The notes beneath the pieces are model-generated. The model was given only the letters and a program-made list of their open reading frames with translations, did not search any database and was not told where the DNA came from. Positions 1 to 7,503 of a stretch of 64,000 bases of DNA are shown here, one piece after another (within the stretch, counting starts at the first letter, position 1; every line of letters starts with the position of its first letter). Location of the stretch: assembly GCA_947166705.1 (NCBI GenBank), contig CAMVFE010000006.1, positions 1 through 64,000 of the forward strand. Reading direction: 5' to 3'. Source of the DNA: an uncultured Clostridia bacterium. Its GTDB lineage: Bacteria > Bacillota > Clostridia > Christensenellales > Aristaeellaceae. Both the position numbers and the translations under genes were made by a program.

Positions 1-522
1 TCGTTGCACCGGATGCGATGGAGTCCCGCCCCGCACGGGGCGGGTGGATTGAAATATCCGTGATCATGACATAGGCAGAGGTAACATCCGGTCCCGCCCC
101 GCACGGGGCGGGTGGATTGAAATATGACAATAAGGAGGGGGAAACATAAACCACTAGTCCCGCCCCGCACGGGGCGGGTGGATTGAAATGCGATGGCTTT
201 GATCTCTTCGTTCTCCTCGCCCGTCCCGCCCCGCACGGGGCGGGTGGATTGAAATGCGATCTGACGGCCGTTGGCAGCAATTTCCGCGGTCCCGCCCCGC
301 ACGGGGCGGGTGGATTGAAATACCTCCACTTTGTCAATGGCTTTGATGCACTCCTGTCCCGCCCCGCACGGGGCGGGTGGATTGAAATCAGCGAGGGCGA
401 GAAATCGGGTTCAAAGAAGCCGCGTCCCGCCCCGCACGGGGCGGGTGGATTGAAATAATCTGACGATAGCCGCCAACACCGCTGAAGAGGTCCCGCCCCG
501 CACGGGGCGGGAAGATTGATAT
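1..522 (+). CRISPR. CRISPR array, type I-C-like repeats (8 repeats visible, left end cut)
   Basis: Eight 33-bp repeats start at 23, 91, 157, 223, 289, 356, 424 and 490. The spacers are 33-35 bp. Each repeat has a perfect 9-bp hairpin (CCCGCCCCG, loop CA, CGGGGCGGG) and ends in GTGGATTGAAAT, the form typical of type I-C arrays. The first seven repeats are identical. The last one (490-522) is degenerate in its 3' third (GGGAAGATTGATAT), which marks the trailer end. Leader and cas genes should therefore lie to the left, outside the window. Bases 1-22 are probably a partial spacer. No cas gene is in the window. Confidence 0.97.
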
Positions 523-571
523 AGGCAAATTTTTATGCAGGAAGATGAGTGCTGTCCGTCAAATTAAATGA

Positions 572-847
572 TGGCGTATTGTCATAAGTAATGTCCGTCA
601 GCCGGACGAGTATAACGCCGGGCATATTCCTGACGCTGTTTTGATTCCCAATGAGAGCATCGGCACAGAGAAGCCGGAGCTTCTACCGGATTCGGATCAG
701 ATTATCTTAATCTATTGCCGCAGCGGCAATCGTCCCAGGAAAGCTGCGCAGAAGCTGTCCGCCATGGGCTACGCCTGGGTATATGAATTCGGCGGTATCA
801 ACGCCTGGAGCGGCGATATTGTCTTTGGCGGACAATCCGCCCGATAA
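572..847 (+). pseudogene. rhodanese-like domain remnant
   Basis: Translation of 581-847 gives the second half of a single-domain rhodanese: an NVRQPDEYNAGHIPDAVLIP stretch, the active-site loop YCRSGNRPRKAA with catalytic Cys, and GGINAW near the end. The frame is closed by TGA at 569-571. No ATG or GTG lies between that stop and the conserved core; the first usual start codon is TTG at 641, inside the domain. An ATG at 545 in the same frame gives only eight codons before the TGA. The 5' part has been lost next to the CRISPR trailer. The 9-mer TGTCCGTCA occurs at 552 and 592, which may reflect the deletion or duplication that damaged it. Sulfur transfer by this product is unlikely. Confidence 0.75.
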
Positions 848-879
848 AAACTTCATCGGAAACCGGAGGAGAAGGAAAG

Positions 880-1449
880 ATGCTGACGCTGGAAAGAGCA
901 CGGGAACTGAACGACACGATGGTGACGGAGCACCACCTGATTCTGCACGCCCTGAACGTCTGCTACGCCATGGGCGCGATGGCCGCGCATTTCGGGGAGG
1001 ACCCGGAACACTGGCAGGCCGTCGGCATGCTGCACGACTACGATTACGAAAAATACCCCGACGAGCACCTGCGGCATACGGAAGCGCCGCTGCTGGCCGC
1101 CGGGGTCAGCCCCGAGGATGTCCGCGCGATCCTCAGCCACGGCTACGGCGGCTGCACGGACGTCCGGCCGGAGACGAATCTGGAGAAAAGCCTGTACACG
1201 GTGGACGAGCTGACCGGGATCATCCAGGCCTGCGCCAGGATGCGGCCGCGGGGAATCCGGGACCTGGAAGTCAAAAGCTTCATGAAAAAATACAAGGACC
1301 GAAAGTTCGCCGCCAAATGCGACCGGGAGCTGATTCAGAAGGGCTGCGAAATGCTGGGGATGGACGTCAGGGATGTCGCCGCCATCTGCATCGAAGGGAT
1401 GCGGCCCCACGCGGATGAGCTGGAGCTTGCGGGCACGGGGGCGGAATGA
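880..1449 (+). CDS. HD-domain phosphohydrolase
   Basis: A 189-residue cytoplasmic protein of the HD superfamily of metal-dependent phosphohydrolases. The N-terminal helix carries EHHLILHALNV, and the hallmark HD pair is in GMLHDYDYEKYPDEH at about residues 50-65, followed by a further His in ILSHGYGG. These residues are the expected metal ligands. The length fits the small stand-alone HDIG-type proteins, whose substrates are often nucleotides and are not predictable here. The ATG at 880 follows GGAGGAGAAGGAAAG. It converges with the AraC gene to its right, with a 43-bp gap, so it is probably monocistronic. Confidence 0.85.
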   Translation: MLTLERARELNDTMVTEHHLILHALNVCYAMGAMAAHFGEDPEHWQAVGMLHDYDYEKYPDEHLRHTEAPLLAAGVSPEDVRAILSHGYGGCTDVRPETNLEKSLYTVDELTGIIQACARMRPRGIRDLEVKSFMKKYKDRKFAAKCDRELIQKGCEMLGMDVRDVAAICIEGMRPHADELELAGTGAE

Positions 1450-1492
1450 TGCCGATGGCGCCGGAGTCTGCGGCGGAAGGCCTGAGGCAGAA

Positions 1493-2320
1493 TCAGGCGC
1501 GCTTCCGGTAATCCCGCGGGGACAGGCCGACGGCCTTGCGGAAGGCATCCCCGAAATAGTTGGAATCGTGAAAGCCGCAGAGGGCGGAAATCTCCGTGAC
1601 GGTTTTCGTGGTGTTCAGCAGATAGTCCATCGCCTTCTGGATCCTCAGGTTCACCAGGTATTCCCGCAGGGGGATGCCGGTGGCGGCGTGAAAGGTCCGG
1701 GACAGATGGGACGGGCTCAGGGCGAAAGTATCCGCCAGCGAGGTCAGGGTCAGGTCCTCCGCGAGATGTTCGCTGATGTATTCCGCGACCGCGCGGATCC
1801 TTTCGTCCTCCGGGGAAACAACGCCGTCGTTCTCCTCCTCGCCGACACGGTAGCGGATCAGGGAAATCAGCAGCTCCGTCAGGCACGCCTTGCAGAAGCT
1901 GTGGGCGTGGAACGGCCGGCTTTCGTATTCGTACAGCATCCGGTTCAGCACCAGGGCGACAGCCTCCTGCCGCTGCACCGGGGTGCGGATCCTGCCGGGC
2001 TTCAGGATGAGCGGCGTCAGATCCTCCCCGAGGAACCGGTCGATCTCCCGGGCGGTGTGTTTGGAAAAGGAGATCACGATCTTGGTGTTCTGGCCGGCGC
2101 TGAGGTAATCCGTCCGGTGAACCGTGCCGGCCGGGATGATCGCGAAATCCCCCTTCTTCAGGCGGTGCACCCGCTGAGCGATAAACACGGAGCAGGAGCC
2201 CTCCGCCACGTAGAACATCTCATGGAACGGGTGAAAGCGCTCGGTTTCCTCCTCCTGCGCGCCGGTCCGGATCTTTTTCAGCACCCGCAGATCCTGCGCC
2301 TCCGTACGGGATTCTTCCAT
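1493..2320 (-). CDS. AraC-family transcriptional regulator
   Basis: A 275-residue regulator. The N-terminal part (about residues 20-90) is a cupin-like sensor (FHPFHEMFYVAEG, GDFAIIPAGTVHRTDY), typical of sugar-sensing AraC proteins. The C-terminal 100 residues hold two helix-turn-helix units: LTSLADTFALSPSHLSRTFHA and VTEISALCGFHDSNYFGDAFRK, followed by the family signature GLSPRDYRKR. The ATG is preceded by GGAGGATGTC on the minus strand. It is transcribed away from the 52-residue ORF. No glycosidase lies next to it, so its target is not evident. Confidence 0.93.
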   Translation of the reverse strand: MEESRTEAQDLRVLKKIRTGAQEEETERFHPFHEMFYVAEGSCSVFIAQRVHRLKKGDFAIIPAGTVHRTDYLSAGQNTKIVISFSKHTAREIDRFLGEDLTPLILKPGRIRTPVQRQEAVALVLNRMLYEYESRPFHAHSFCKACLTELLISLIRYRVGEEENDGVVSPEDERIRAVAEYISEHLAEDLTLTSLADTFALSPSHLSRTFHAATGIPLREYLVNLRIQKAMDYLLNTTKTVTEISALCGFHDSNYFGDAFRKAVGLSPRDYRKRA

Positions 2321-2600
2321 CTGACATCCTCCTTTTCCCGGGAAGTCTCTCGGATTGCCATTGAGCTTTTCCTAGGAAGTATAGCGTCAAAAACGGCAGA
2401 GCGCAACAAAAAATCTGTATTTTTACTGAAATATGCCGGAAAAACGGTATCTTTCTCTGTTTTTTTGGTGTAGGATATGGATGCTTTCAGGGGGAAGCCC
2501 CGGAAGCGCCCGGTTTGGGTCAACAGGGAACCGCAGCAGAGGCCGGAGGCTGGGGAATCCCAGGAAGCGCCCGGTTTTGATGAATGAGGAGGTTATAAAC
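2321..2600. other. intergenic leader with a 15-bp direct repeat
   Basis: This 280-bp gap separates the divergent AraC gene and the 52-residue ORF. It has an AT-rich stretch around 2400-2465, likely holding the promoters. It also contains two copies of GGAAGCGCCCGGTTT at 2502-2516 and 2563-2577, 61 bp apart. I found no strong -35/-10 pair. Confidence 0.4.
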
Positions 2601-2759
2601 ATGAAGATAAATCAGAAGAACAATACAGCCCGGAGGAATCCGGAACGGCGCGGCAGCCGGGAGGCGCTCCGCCGCAGCGGCTGGACGGAATTCTATACCC
2701 ATAACGCGGTGCCCGCCATCTGCGCGCTGCAGGAATGCTTCAAGCAGGAACAGCGCTGA
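2601..2759 (+). CDS. small basic hypothetical protein, 52 aa
   Basis: A 52-codon ORF starting at an ATG with a strong Shine-Dalgarno (GAGGAGGT, 2586-2593). The first half is very basic and polar (NPERRGSREALRRSG). The second half is more ordinary and has two Cys separated by CALQEC-type spacing near the C terminus. An excellent rho-independent terminator begins 11 bp after the stop. Good RBS plus terminator support real expression. I do not recognise the family and see no signal peptide or membrane segment. Confidence 0.6.
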   Translation: MKINQKNNTARRNPERRGSREALRRSGWTEFYTHNAVPAICALQECFKQEQR

Positions 2760-2770
2760 GCGGCATGTCG

Positions 2771-2810
2771 AAAGCCCGGGAGCTCGAAAAGGCTCCCGGG
2801 CTTTTTTCTT
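2771..2810 (+). terminator. rho-independent terminator
   Basis: Perfect 13-bp stem AAAGCCCGGGAGC / GCTCCCGGGCTTT (2771-2783 and 2792-2804) with an 8-nt loop, running into a T-rich tract. It ends the 52-aa gene and, being symmetrical, may also serve the convergent ybjQ-like gene. Confidence 0.92.
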
Positions 2811-2818
2811 GACCCGGA

Positions 2819-3130
2819 TTACCTGAATTTGACAGCCGTGCCGTAAGCCATGATTTCAGCTGCGCTCTGCATGATGGATGAAGTGGAATAGCGGAAGCAG
2901 ACAACAGCGTCCGCCCCCATCTGCTCTGCTTCGGCAATCATCCGGTCTGTGGCGATCTTCCGCGCCTTATCCATCATCTCATTGTACTTTGTCAGTTCAC
3001 CGCCGATCAGCGTTTTCAGCCCCGCGCCGATATCCTTAAAGGCATTCACGGTCTGAATGGTGCTGCCCTTCACAAGGCCAAGCATTTCTGTTTCCTTTCC
3101 GGAAATAAAATCAGTCGTGACAATCAGCAT
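2819..3130 (-). CDS. YbjQ/UPF0145 family protein
   Basis: A 103-residue protein with the recognisable YbjQ layout: MLIVTT start, GKETEMLGLVKGSTI, a KARKIATDRMIAEAEQMGADAVV helix and the ending VCFRYSTSSIMQSAAEIMAYGTAVKF. Members are small pentameric cytoplasmic proteins annotated as heavy-metal-binding-like; their role is unknown. The ATG has the RBS AAAGGAGGAA. It stands alone between the shared terminator and the toxin-antitoxin pair. Confidence 0.9.
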   Translation of the reverse strand: MLIVTTDFISGKETEMLGLVKGSTIQTVNAFKDIGAGLKTLIGGELTKYNEMMDKARKIATDRMIAEAEQMGADAVVCFRYSTSSIMQSAAEIMAYGTAVKFR

Positions 3131-3243
3131 TTTCAGTTCCTCCTTTGTTCATGAAATACAGCCTTTCTGCCGGCTTTGTCATCAGGAATTATAGCATGCT
3201 GTCCGGCGCTGCGCAAGCTGCGGCTTGCGTGTCGTCTCAGGAA

Positions 3244-3576
3244 TTACTCAAAAGAAAACCCCTGTCTCAATACAGCTGCCCAATTCTGTCTGCTGTGAAG
3301 AAAGCGAACAATATAGACGCGTTTTTCGTCTTCTGAAACAACGTAGAAGGCCAGATAATCCCTGACCATTGTCAGGCGGACCCCCCATGCATTCAACACC
3401 GGGTCTTCCACCAGTGAGTACCTTTCGGGAAAGGCGGAGAGATCGTTTATCTGTTTTTCCGCTTCATCCAGAAGGTCATCGGCAGCCTGAGGATTCAGCA
3501 GTATGTGATCGATATAATCTGCGGCTTTATTCAGATCCGCATCCGCTGCTGCAGTGATATAAATATCGTAATTCAT
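3244..3576 (-). CDS. RelE/ParE-superfamily toxin
   Basis: A 110-residue protein with the ParE/RelE fold pattern: an N-terminal DIYITAAADADLNKAADYI helix, FPERYSLVEDP, then the C-terminal strands VRDYLAFYVVSEDEKRVYIV and RFLHSRQNW. The last part carries the Arg/His residues expected for ribosome-dependent RelE-like RNases or gyrase-directed ParE toxins. The start overlaps the stop of the upstream antitoxin gene by 4 bp, which gives translational coupling. It is the second gene of a two-gene operon. RNase versus gyrase poisoning cannot be decided from sequence. Confidence 0.88.
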   Translation of the reverse strand: MNYDIYITAAADADLNKAADYIDHILLNPQAADDLLDEAEKQINDLSAFPERYSLVEDPVLNAWGVRLTMVRDYLAFYVVSEDEKRVYIVRFLHSRQNWAAVLRQGFSFE

Positions 3577-3836
3577 CTTTTTCTCCTGGCTTTAATATCA
3601 GCCATTGCAGCAGAAAACGGACGGGTGCTGCCGGACTGGATATCATCCAGTCCTTTTTGAACCAGGCCGTACAATTCAAAACGGCCAAGCAGCTGCTCAT
3701 ATGCTTCTATACTCATGACAGCCAGATCGCCTTTTCCGTTTTTAGTGATAAAGACCGGCTCTCCATACTGATGGCAGAATGTGGAGATTTCATTATAGCT
3801 ATTACGCAAATCCGCGCTGGAACGGATGGCAGGCAT
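3573..3836 (-). CDS. Phd/YefM-family antitoxin
   Basis: An 87-residue antitoxin with the Phd/YefM DNA-binding N terminus (MPAIRSSADLRNSYNEIS, EPVFITKNGKGDLAVMSIEAYEQL) and a charged, flexible C-terminal tail (DIQSGSTRPFSAAMADIKARRKR) that would wrap the toxin. It is first in the operon and overlaps relE by 4 bp. A perfect 12-bp inverted repeat lies just upstream and should be its operator, giving the usual autorepression by the toxin-antitoxin complex. Confidence 0.9.
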   Translation of the reverse strand: MPAIRSSADLRNSYNEISTFCHQYGEPVFITKNGKGDLAVMSIEAYEQLLGRFELYGLVQKGLDDIQSGSTRPFSAAMADIKARRKR

Positions 3837-3856
3837 GTGTTCAGCCTCCTTTCTTG

Positions 3857-3885
3857 ATAAAGAAATTATACCTTAATTTCTTTAT
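3857..3885. promoter_or_regulatory. palindromic operator of the toxin-antitoxin operon
   Basis: ATAAAGAAATTA (3857-3868), 5-bp spacer TACCT, then the exact reverse complement TAATTTCTTTAT (3874-3885). It sits 21 bp upstream of the antitoxin start, where the minus-strand promoter must be. Phd/YefM proteins bind palindromes of this kind; that assignment is inferred. Confidence 0.8.
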
Positions 3886-4012
3886 ATCGTCAACGCAGCC
3901 TTCTGCTTTTCAGTATTTGGAAGCAACTGGTAACTGAGAGACGCGGGGACGCGGGGGGACAAAAGACAAAAGAACCGTCCACTTGTCTGCCCGTGTCTGA
4001 TTCCCGGCGCGC

Positions 4013-4792
4013 TCAGTCCGCCTCCCGGCCGTAGACCTCCCACTGGGTCAGCGCGGGGAAGGCGGAAGGATCGTCGCTTTTGATCAGCCGCTCCAGGCGG
4101 AGCCGGCTGATTTTTTTATTTCCCAGGTCGACCCACTGGCGGTCGGCGGTTTTCCGCAGGGTGAAGGCGACGTCGGTTCCGTCGGACAGCACGGCGTGGC
4201 CGGCCGTCCAGTAAGCGTCGTGCGGGAAATCCGCGCGCAGGGTCAGGGCCATCCTTTCGGCCAGCACCTCGCGGCCGAAGTCCAGCTCGCACCAGGCATC
4301 CTCCCGGGCGCCGATTCCCCAGCTCTGGAACGGCCACTCTCCGTGAAAGGTGTTCAGGCGAATTCCGTCGATGACGTTCCGGGCGCAGAAGCAGGCTTCG
4401 TTCCGGGTTTCCACGTTCGCGGTGCAGTGGGGAAAGAAATCCGTCTCCCCCCGCAGGTCGGCCGGGTTCAGCGCAAGGTTCCGGGTCCGCGCAGCCTCGC
4501 CCTCCTCCATCGCCCGGGCGAAAATGATGTGGCGCGGCGCCTCGAAGGCCGCCGGCGGGTAGGCCAGGCGGTGCTCCCCGGCGGGAACGCGCCAGTGCAT
4601 GCGGCCGGAGGGCAGGTAAACCTCCCCGGCGGGAAGGGCCTGATCCATCCGGACGACGAGGTGCGCGGGGCCGGAAATCACGATCGCGTCCCCGGGCTCG
4701 TAGGCCCGGTCCACGCTCAGCCAGGCCTCCCGGGGATGCTCCGCGAAGGCCAGGACACCGCCCCCGGCGGACAGGACAGCAATGGAAATCAT
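4013..4792 (-). CDS. galactose-binding/discoidin-like protein of unknown function
   Basis: A 259-residue protein without a convincing signal peptide. The N-terminal ~85 residues are beta-rich (AWLSVDRAYEPGDAIVISGP, VYLPSGRMHWRVPAGEHRLAYP). The second half looks like an F5/8 type C or carbohydrate-binding jelly roll: NVIDGIRLNTFHGEWPFQSWG, AWCELDFGREVLAERMALTLRADFPHDAYWTAG, then a WVDLG...RLRLERLI ending. Related proteins occur in polysaccharide loci. It lies 80 bp downstream of the LacI gene on the same strand and may be co-transcribed with it, linking it to the uronide locus. Its function is not known to me. Confidence 0.6.
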   Translation of the reverse strand: MISIAVLSAGGGVLAFAEHPREAWLSVDRAYEPGDAIVISGPAHLVVRMDQALPAGEVYLPSGRMHWRVPAGEHRLAYPPAAFEAPRHIIFARAMEEGEAARTRNLALNPADLRGETDFFPHCTANVETRNEACFCARNVIDGIRLNTFHGEWPFQSWGIGAREDAWCELDFGREVLAERMALTLRADFPHDAYWTAGHAVLSDGTDVAFTLRKTADRQWVDLGNKKISRLRLERLIKSDDPSAFPALTQWEVYGREAD

Positions 4793-4872
4793 CAGCGGAA
4801 CCTCCTCATATGATATAGCGCAGCAGTTTACAGGGCCCCGTATAATATAGCACGGTCGTTTTCAGGGCTCCT

Positions 4873-5919
4873 TTACAGCTTCCTGAATCCGAGCTGCGCG
4901 CCGCAGCTCTCGCGGACGACGAGGGTGGCCTCCCGGACCATCGCGAAGGACCGCGCGGAGGACTCCCGGGCCAGCAGCAGCTCCCGGACGGCGCTCTGGG
5001 CCATTTCCTCCGGATGCAGGTCGACGGACGTGAGGGAGGGATCCGTATACGCGCAGAAAAACTGGTTGTCGCATCCGATGATCGCCATATCCCGCGGCAG
5101 GGACAGCCCCATTTTTTTCAGCTGCTTCATGACGCCGAGGGCGACCAGGTCGTTGAAGGTGACGATGGCCGTCGGCCAGCGGGACGCGTCCAGCCCGGAC
5201 AGCATCCGGAGGATGGCCCGCTCCCCGCTTTCCATATCATATCCCGCGTCCACATGGTAGGCCGGGTCGTCCGGCAGGTCCATCAGGCGCAGCTGCTCGA
5301 GGAAGCCGGCGCCGCGGCGGGAGGTGTCCTTGCTGTGCATGGAGCCGCCGAGGAAGGCGATGCGCCGGTGCCCCAGGGTGTGCAGGTGCCGCACGGGCAG
5401 GCGCGAGCAGTTGACCAGGTCGCTCTGGATGCAGATGCATTCCAGGGAGACGTCCGGCGGGCAGATCGTCGCGACGGGCATGTATTTCCCGAGCCTGGAA
5501 AGCGCGGAATTCAGGTCCTCGCGGTCGGCGGACCAGATGCTCCCGGCGAACAGCACCCCGTCCATGCGGCAGCGGATCAGCTCGTTGACCAGCTCCGGGG
5601 AGATCGCCTGGTTTTCCATCGTCTGGAACAGGCGGATGCTGCAGCCGTTCCTTTCCGCCTCCCAGTAGGCCGCGTCCAGGATCCGGTTGAAATAAAGGTT
5701 GGAGATGACCGGGAGCACCACGGCCAGCATCCGGCTGCGCCCGCCCTCGAGATTCTGGGCGGACAGGCTGGGCGTGTAGGCGTGCGCGTCGATCACCTGC
5801 TGCACCTTCAGGCGCGTGGCCTCCCGGACGTGCGGATCCCTGCGGACCACCCGCGTCACGGTGGCGGTGGAAACCCCCGCCTCCCGGGCGATATCATAAA
5901 TGGTAGCTTTTCTGTCCAT
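4873..5919 (-). CDS. LacI-family regulator of the uronide locus
   Basis: A 348-residue LacI/GalR repressor. Residues 1-55 are the HTH and hinge (ATIYDIAREAGVSTATVTRVVR ... VQQVIDAHAYTPS, with the family's LxxxRxRxLAV-type junction SRMLAVVLP). The remainder is a periplasmic-binding-protein-like sensor (GVLFAGS, GHRRIAFLGGSM, TAIVTFNDLVALGVMKQL, AIIGCDNQFFCAYTDPSLTSVD). I chose the ATG at 5919 because GGAGGG lies 8 bases before it and the protein then begins as other LacI members do; the open frame runs on by chance far into the next gene. It is divergent from the ABC importer, and the shared region has two ACCGATAACA sites. Confidence 0.93.
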   Translation of the reverse strand: MDRKATIYDIAREAGVSTATVTRVVRRDPHVREATRLKVQQVIDAHAYTPSLSAQNLEGGRSRMLAVVLPVISNLYFNRILDAAYWEAERNGCSIRLFQTMENQAISPELVNELIRCRMDGVLFAGSIWSADREDLNSALSRLGKYMPVATICPPDVSLECICIQSDLVNCSRLPVRHLHTLGHRRIAFLGGSMHSKDTSRRGAGFLEQLRLMDLPDDPAYHVDAGYDMESGERAILRMLSGLDASRWPTAIVTFNDLVALGVMKQLKKMGLSLPRDMAIIGCDNQFFCAYTDPSLTSVDLHPEEMAQSAVRELLLARESSARSFAMVREATLVVRESCGAQLGFRKL

Positions 5920-5973
5920 CTGCGTTCCCTCCGCGGCCATCGTACCATGATCCGGGCGGAAATGCAAGAAAAA

Positions 5974-6140
5974 TGTTACCGATAACACGAAAAATCCCGC
6001 GGTTTTTGGAAAAATCTGCAAAAAAGCGCTTGACATTTCGGCCGCAAGGACATAGTATTTAGACAAATAAAGGGAAAAGAAGCGGCTGAACGACCCGGGA
6101 ACCCCGGATACGATTCCCTTGATTCGTGAAACCGATAACA
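5974..6140. promoter_or_regulatory. two candidate LacI operators sharing ACCGATAACA
   Basis: TGTTACCGATAACA at 5974-5987 is a near-palindrome (TGTTA/TAACA arms). The same 10-mer ACCGATAACA recurs at 6131-6140 in the leader of the substrate-binding gene. One copy is upstream of the promoter and one downstream of the start of transcription, the classic arrangement for looping or roadblock repression by the divergent LacI protein. Confidence 0.65.
6030..6058 (+). promoter_or_regulatory. sigma-A promoter of the uronide ABC operon
   Basis: TTGACA (6030-6035), 17-bp spacer, TAGTAT (6053-6058). This gives a leader of about 105 bases before the substrate-binding gene and places the second LacI site within the transcript. 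Confidence 0.8.
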
Positions 6141-6171
6141 TTCCCAAACAACGCTGAAGGAGGAACCCGAA

Positions 6172-7416
6172 ATGAAGAAAATGCTGTCTGTGCTGCTGGC
6201 GGCGCTGATGATGGTTTCGCTGCTGGCCGTGCCCGCCCTGGCTGAGGATCAGGTGCTGACCGTGGTGACCTGGGACGCCACCACCACCCCCTACCTGACG
6301 GCCCAGAAGGAAGCGTTCGAAGCTTCCCACCCCGGCGTCAAAATCGAGTACATCGACGTGGACGCCGCGGACTGGCCCACGAAGGCCCCCAGCATCCTGG
6401 CCCAGCCGAACGACAAGTCCGACGTGTTCATGATCAAGGAAATTGACCAGCTGATCAACTGGCAGGCCCAGGGCTACGCCGCCCCCCTGACCGACTACAT
6501 CGACGGCTATGACATGTCCGGCTTCCTGGGCACCGAAGCGAACTACGCGGTGGACGGCGTGCAGTACGCCATCCCCTTCCGCAGCGATTTCTGGGTGCTG
6601 TTCTACAACAAGGATCTGTTCGACGCGGCCGGCGTGGCCTATCCCACGAACGACCTGACCTGGGATCAGTACGCCGAGCTGGCGAAGAAGCTGACGGACA
6701 AGGACAAGGGCGTCTACGGCACTCACTACCACACCTGGCTCTCCACCGTGGTGAACTGGGCGGTCTGCGGCACGGACTACACCCTGGCCGACGGGAAGTA
6801 CGACAACCTGCTCTACTTCTACAAGCTGTATCAGGATCTTGAGGACAGCGGCGCCTGCATGGCCTACGACGAGCTGAAGGCTTCCGGCCTGAAGTACGCG
6901 GCGGCCTTCGAGAACGGAAACGTCGCCATGCTGCCCATGGGCTACTGGCTGGTGTCCACCGTGATCGGGGACATCAAGGCCGGCAACGCCAGCCTGAACT
7001 GGGGCATCGCCGCCGTTCCGCACGCGGATGGCGTCGCGGCCGGCTCCTCCTTCGGCAACCTGACCGGCGCGATGATCAGCGCGAAGTCCGAGCAGAAGGA
7101 TCTGGCGTGGGAGTACATCTCCTGGCTGGGCGGCCCGGAAGGCGCCAAGGCGACGGCTTCCGTCGGCGCGCGTCCTGCCTGGGTCTCCGCGGAAGTCGCG
7201 GATGTGATGGCCTCCGTGGACGGCTTCCCGGCTGACGAAAACAGCAAGGGCGCCCTGCTGCCCGCGAGCGTGGCCATGGAGTGGCCGGTGGCGGACAAGG
7301 TCGCCGATATCAAGACCATCGTCAACGACGAGCACAGCCTGATCATGGCCCGCGAAATCACCCCCGAGGAGGGCATCGAAGAGATGAACGAGCGCGTGGC
7401 CGAGCTGTTCAACTGA
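6172..7416 (+). CDS. ABC importer substrate-binding protein (family 1, sugar)
   Basis: A 414-residue extracellular solute-binding protein. Residues 1-24 are a signal peptide (MKKMLSVLLAALMMVSLLAV, cleavage near ALA-ED); there is no lipobox Cys. The body has the family-1 pattern: VVTWDATTTPYLTAQKEAFEASHPGVKIEYI, YAIPFRSDFWVLFYNKDLFDAAGV, LTWDQYAELAKKLT, GNVAMLPMGYWLVS and the C-terminal KDLAWEYISWLGGPEGAK. It starts at an ATG after AAGGAGGAA. It is the first gene of an operon with two permeases and catabolic enzymes for uronides, so the ligand is probably a glucuronate-containing oligosaccharide. The operon encodes no ATPase; a shared MsmK-type ATPase elsewhere is likely. Confidence 0.93.
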   Translation: MKKMLSVLLAALMMVSLLAVPALAEDQVLTVVTWDATTTPYLTAQKEAFEASHPGVKIEYIDVDAADWPTKAPSILAQPNDKSDVFMIKEIDQLINWQAQGYAAPLTDYIDGYDMSGFLGTEANYAVDGVQYAIPFRSDFWVLFYNKDLFDAAGVAYPTNDLTWDQYAELAKKLTDKDKGVYGTHYHTWLSTVVNWAVCGTDYTLADGKYDNLLYFYKLYQDLEDSGACMAYDELKASGLKYAAAFENGNVAMLPMGYWLVSTVIGDIKAGNASLNWGIAAVPHADGVAAGSSFGNLTGAMISAKSEQKDLAWEYISWLGGPEGAKATASVGARPAWVSAEVADVMASVDGFPADENSKGALLPASVAMEWPVADKVADIKTIVNDEHSLIMAREITPEEGIEEMNERVAELFN

Positions 7417-7446
7417 CCTCGTTCAACCGGACGTAAACGTATTCCC

Positions 7447-7480
7447 GGCAGGGAGGGCGCTTGCCTTCCCTGCCCTTTTC
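7447..7480 (+). terminator. intercistronic hairpin after the binding-protein gene
   Basis: GGCAGGGAGGGC (7447-7458), loop GCTT, GCCTTCCCTGCC (7463-7474), then CTTTTC. The 12-bp stem has one G-T pair and a short T run. It lies between the binding-protein and permease genes, where it would attenuate transcription or protect the upstream mRNA so that more binding protein than permease is made. Confidence 0.7.
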
Positions 7481-7503
7481 AAACACGAAAGGAAGAAGGA
7501 CCC

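Noticed and set aside
183-458. 91-codon ORF inside the CRISPR array
   Set aside because: It simply reads through repeats and spacers; the repeated RPAPHGAGGLK peptide is the translated repeat.
4873-5985. Plus-strand ORFs over the LacI gene (5014-5985 and 5324-5668)
   Set aside because: Antisense frames without RBS or motifs.
5920-7335. N-terminal extension of the LacI frame to 820 residues
   Set aside because: Lies antisense to the binding-protein gene and crosses the promoter region; the HTH starts right after the ATG at 5919 with a good RBS.
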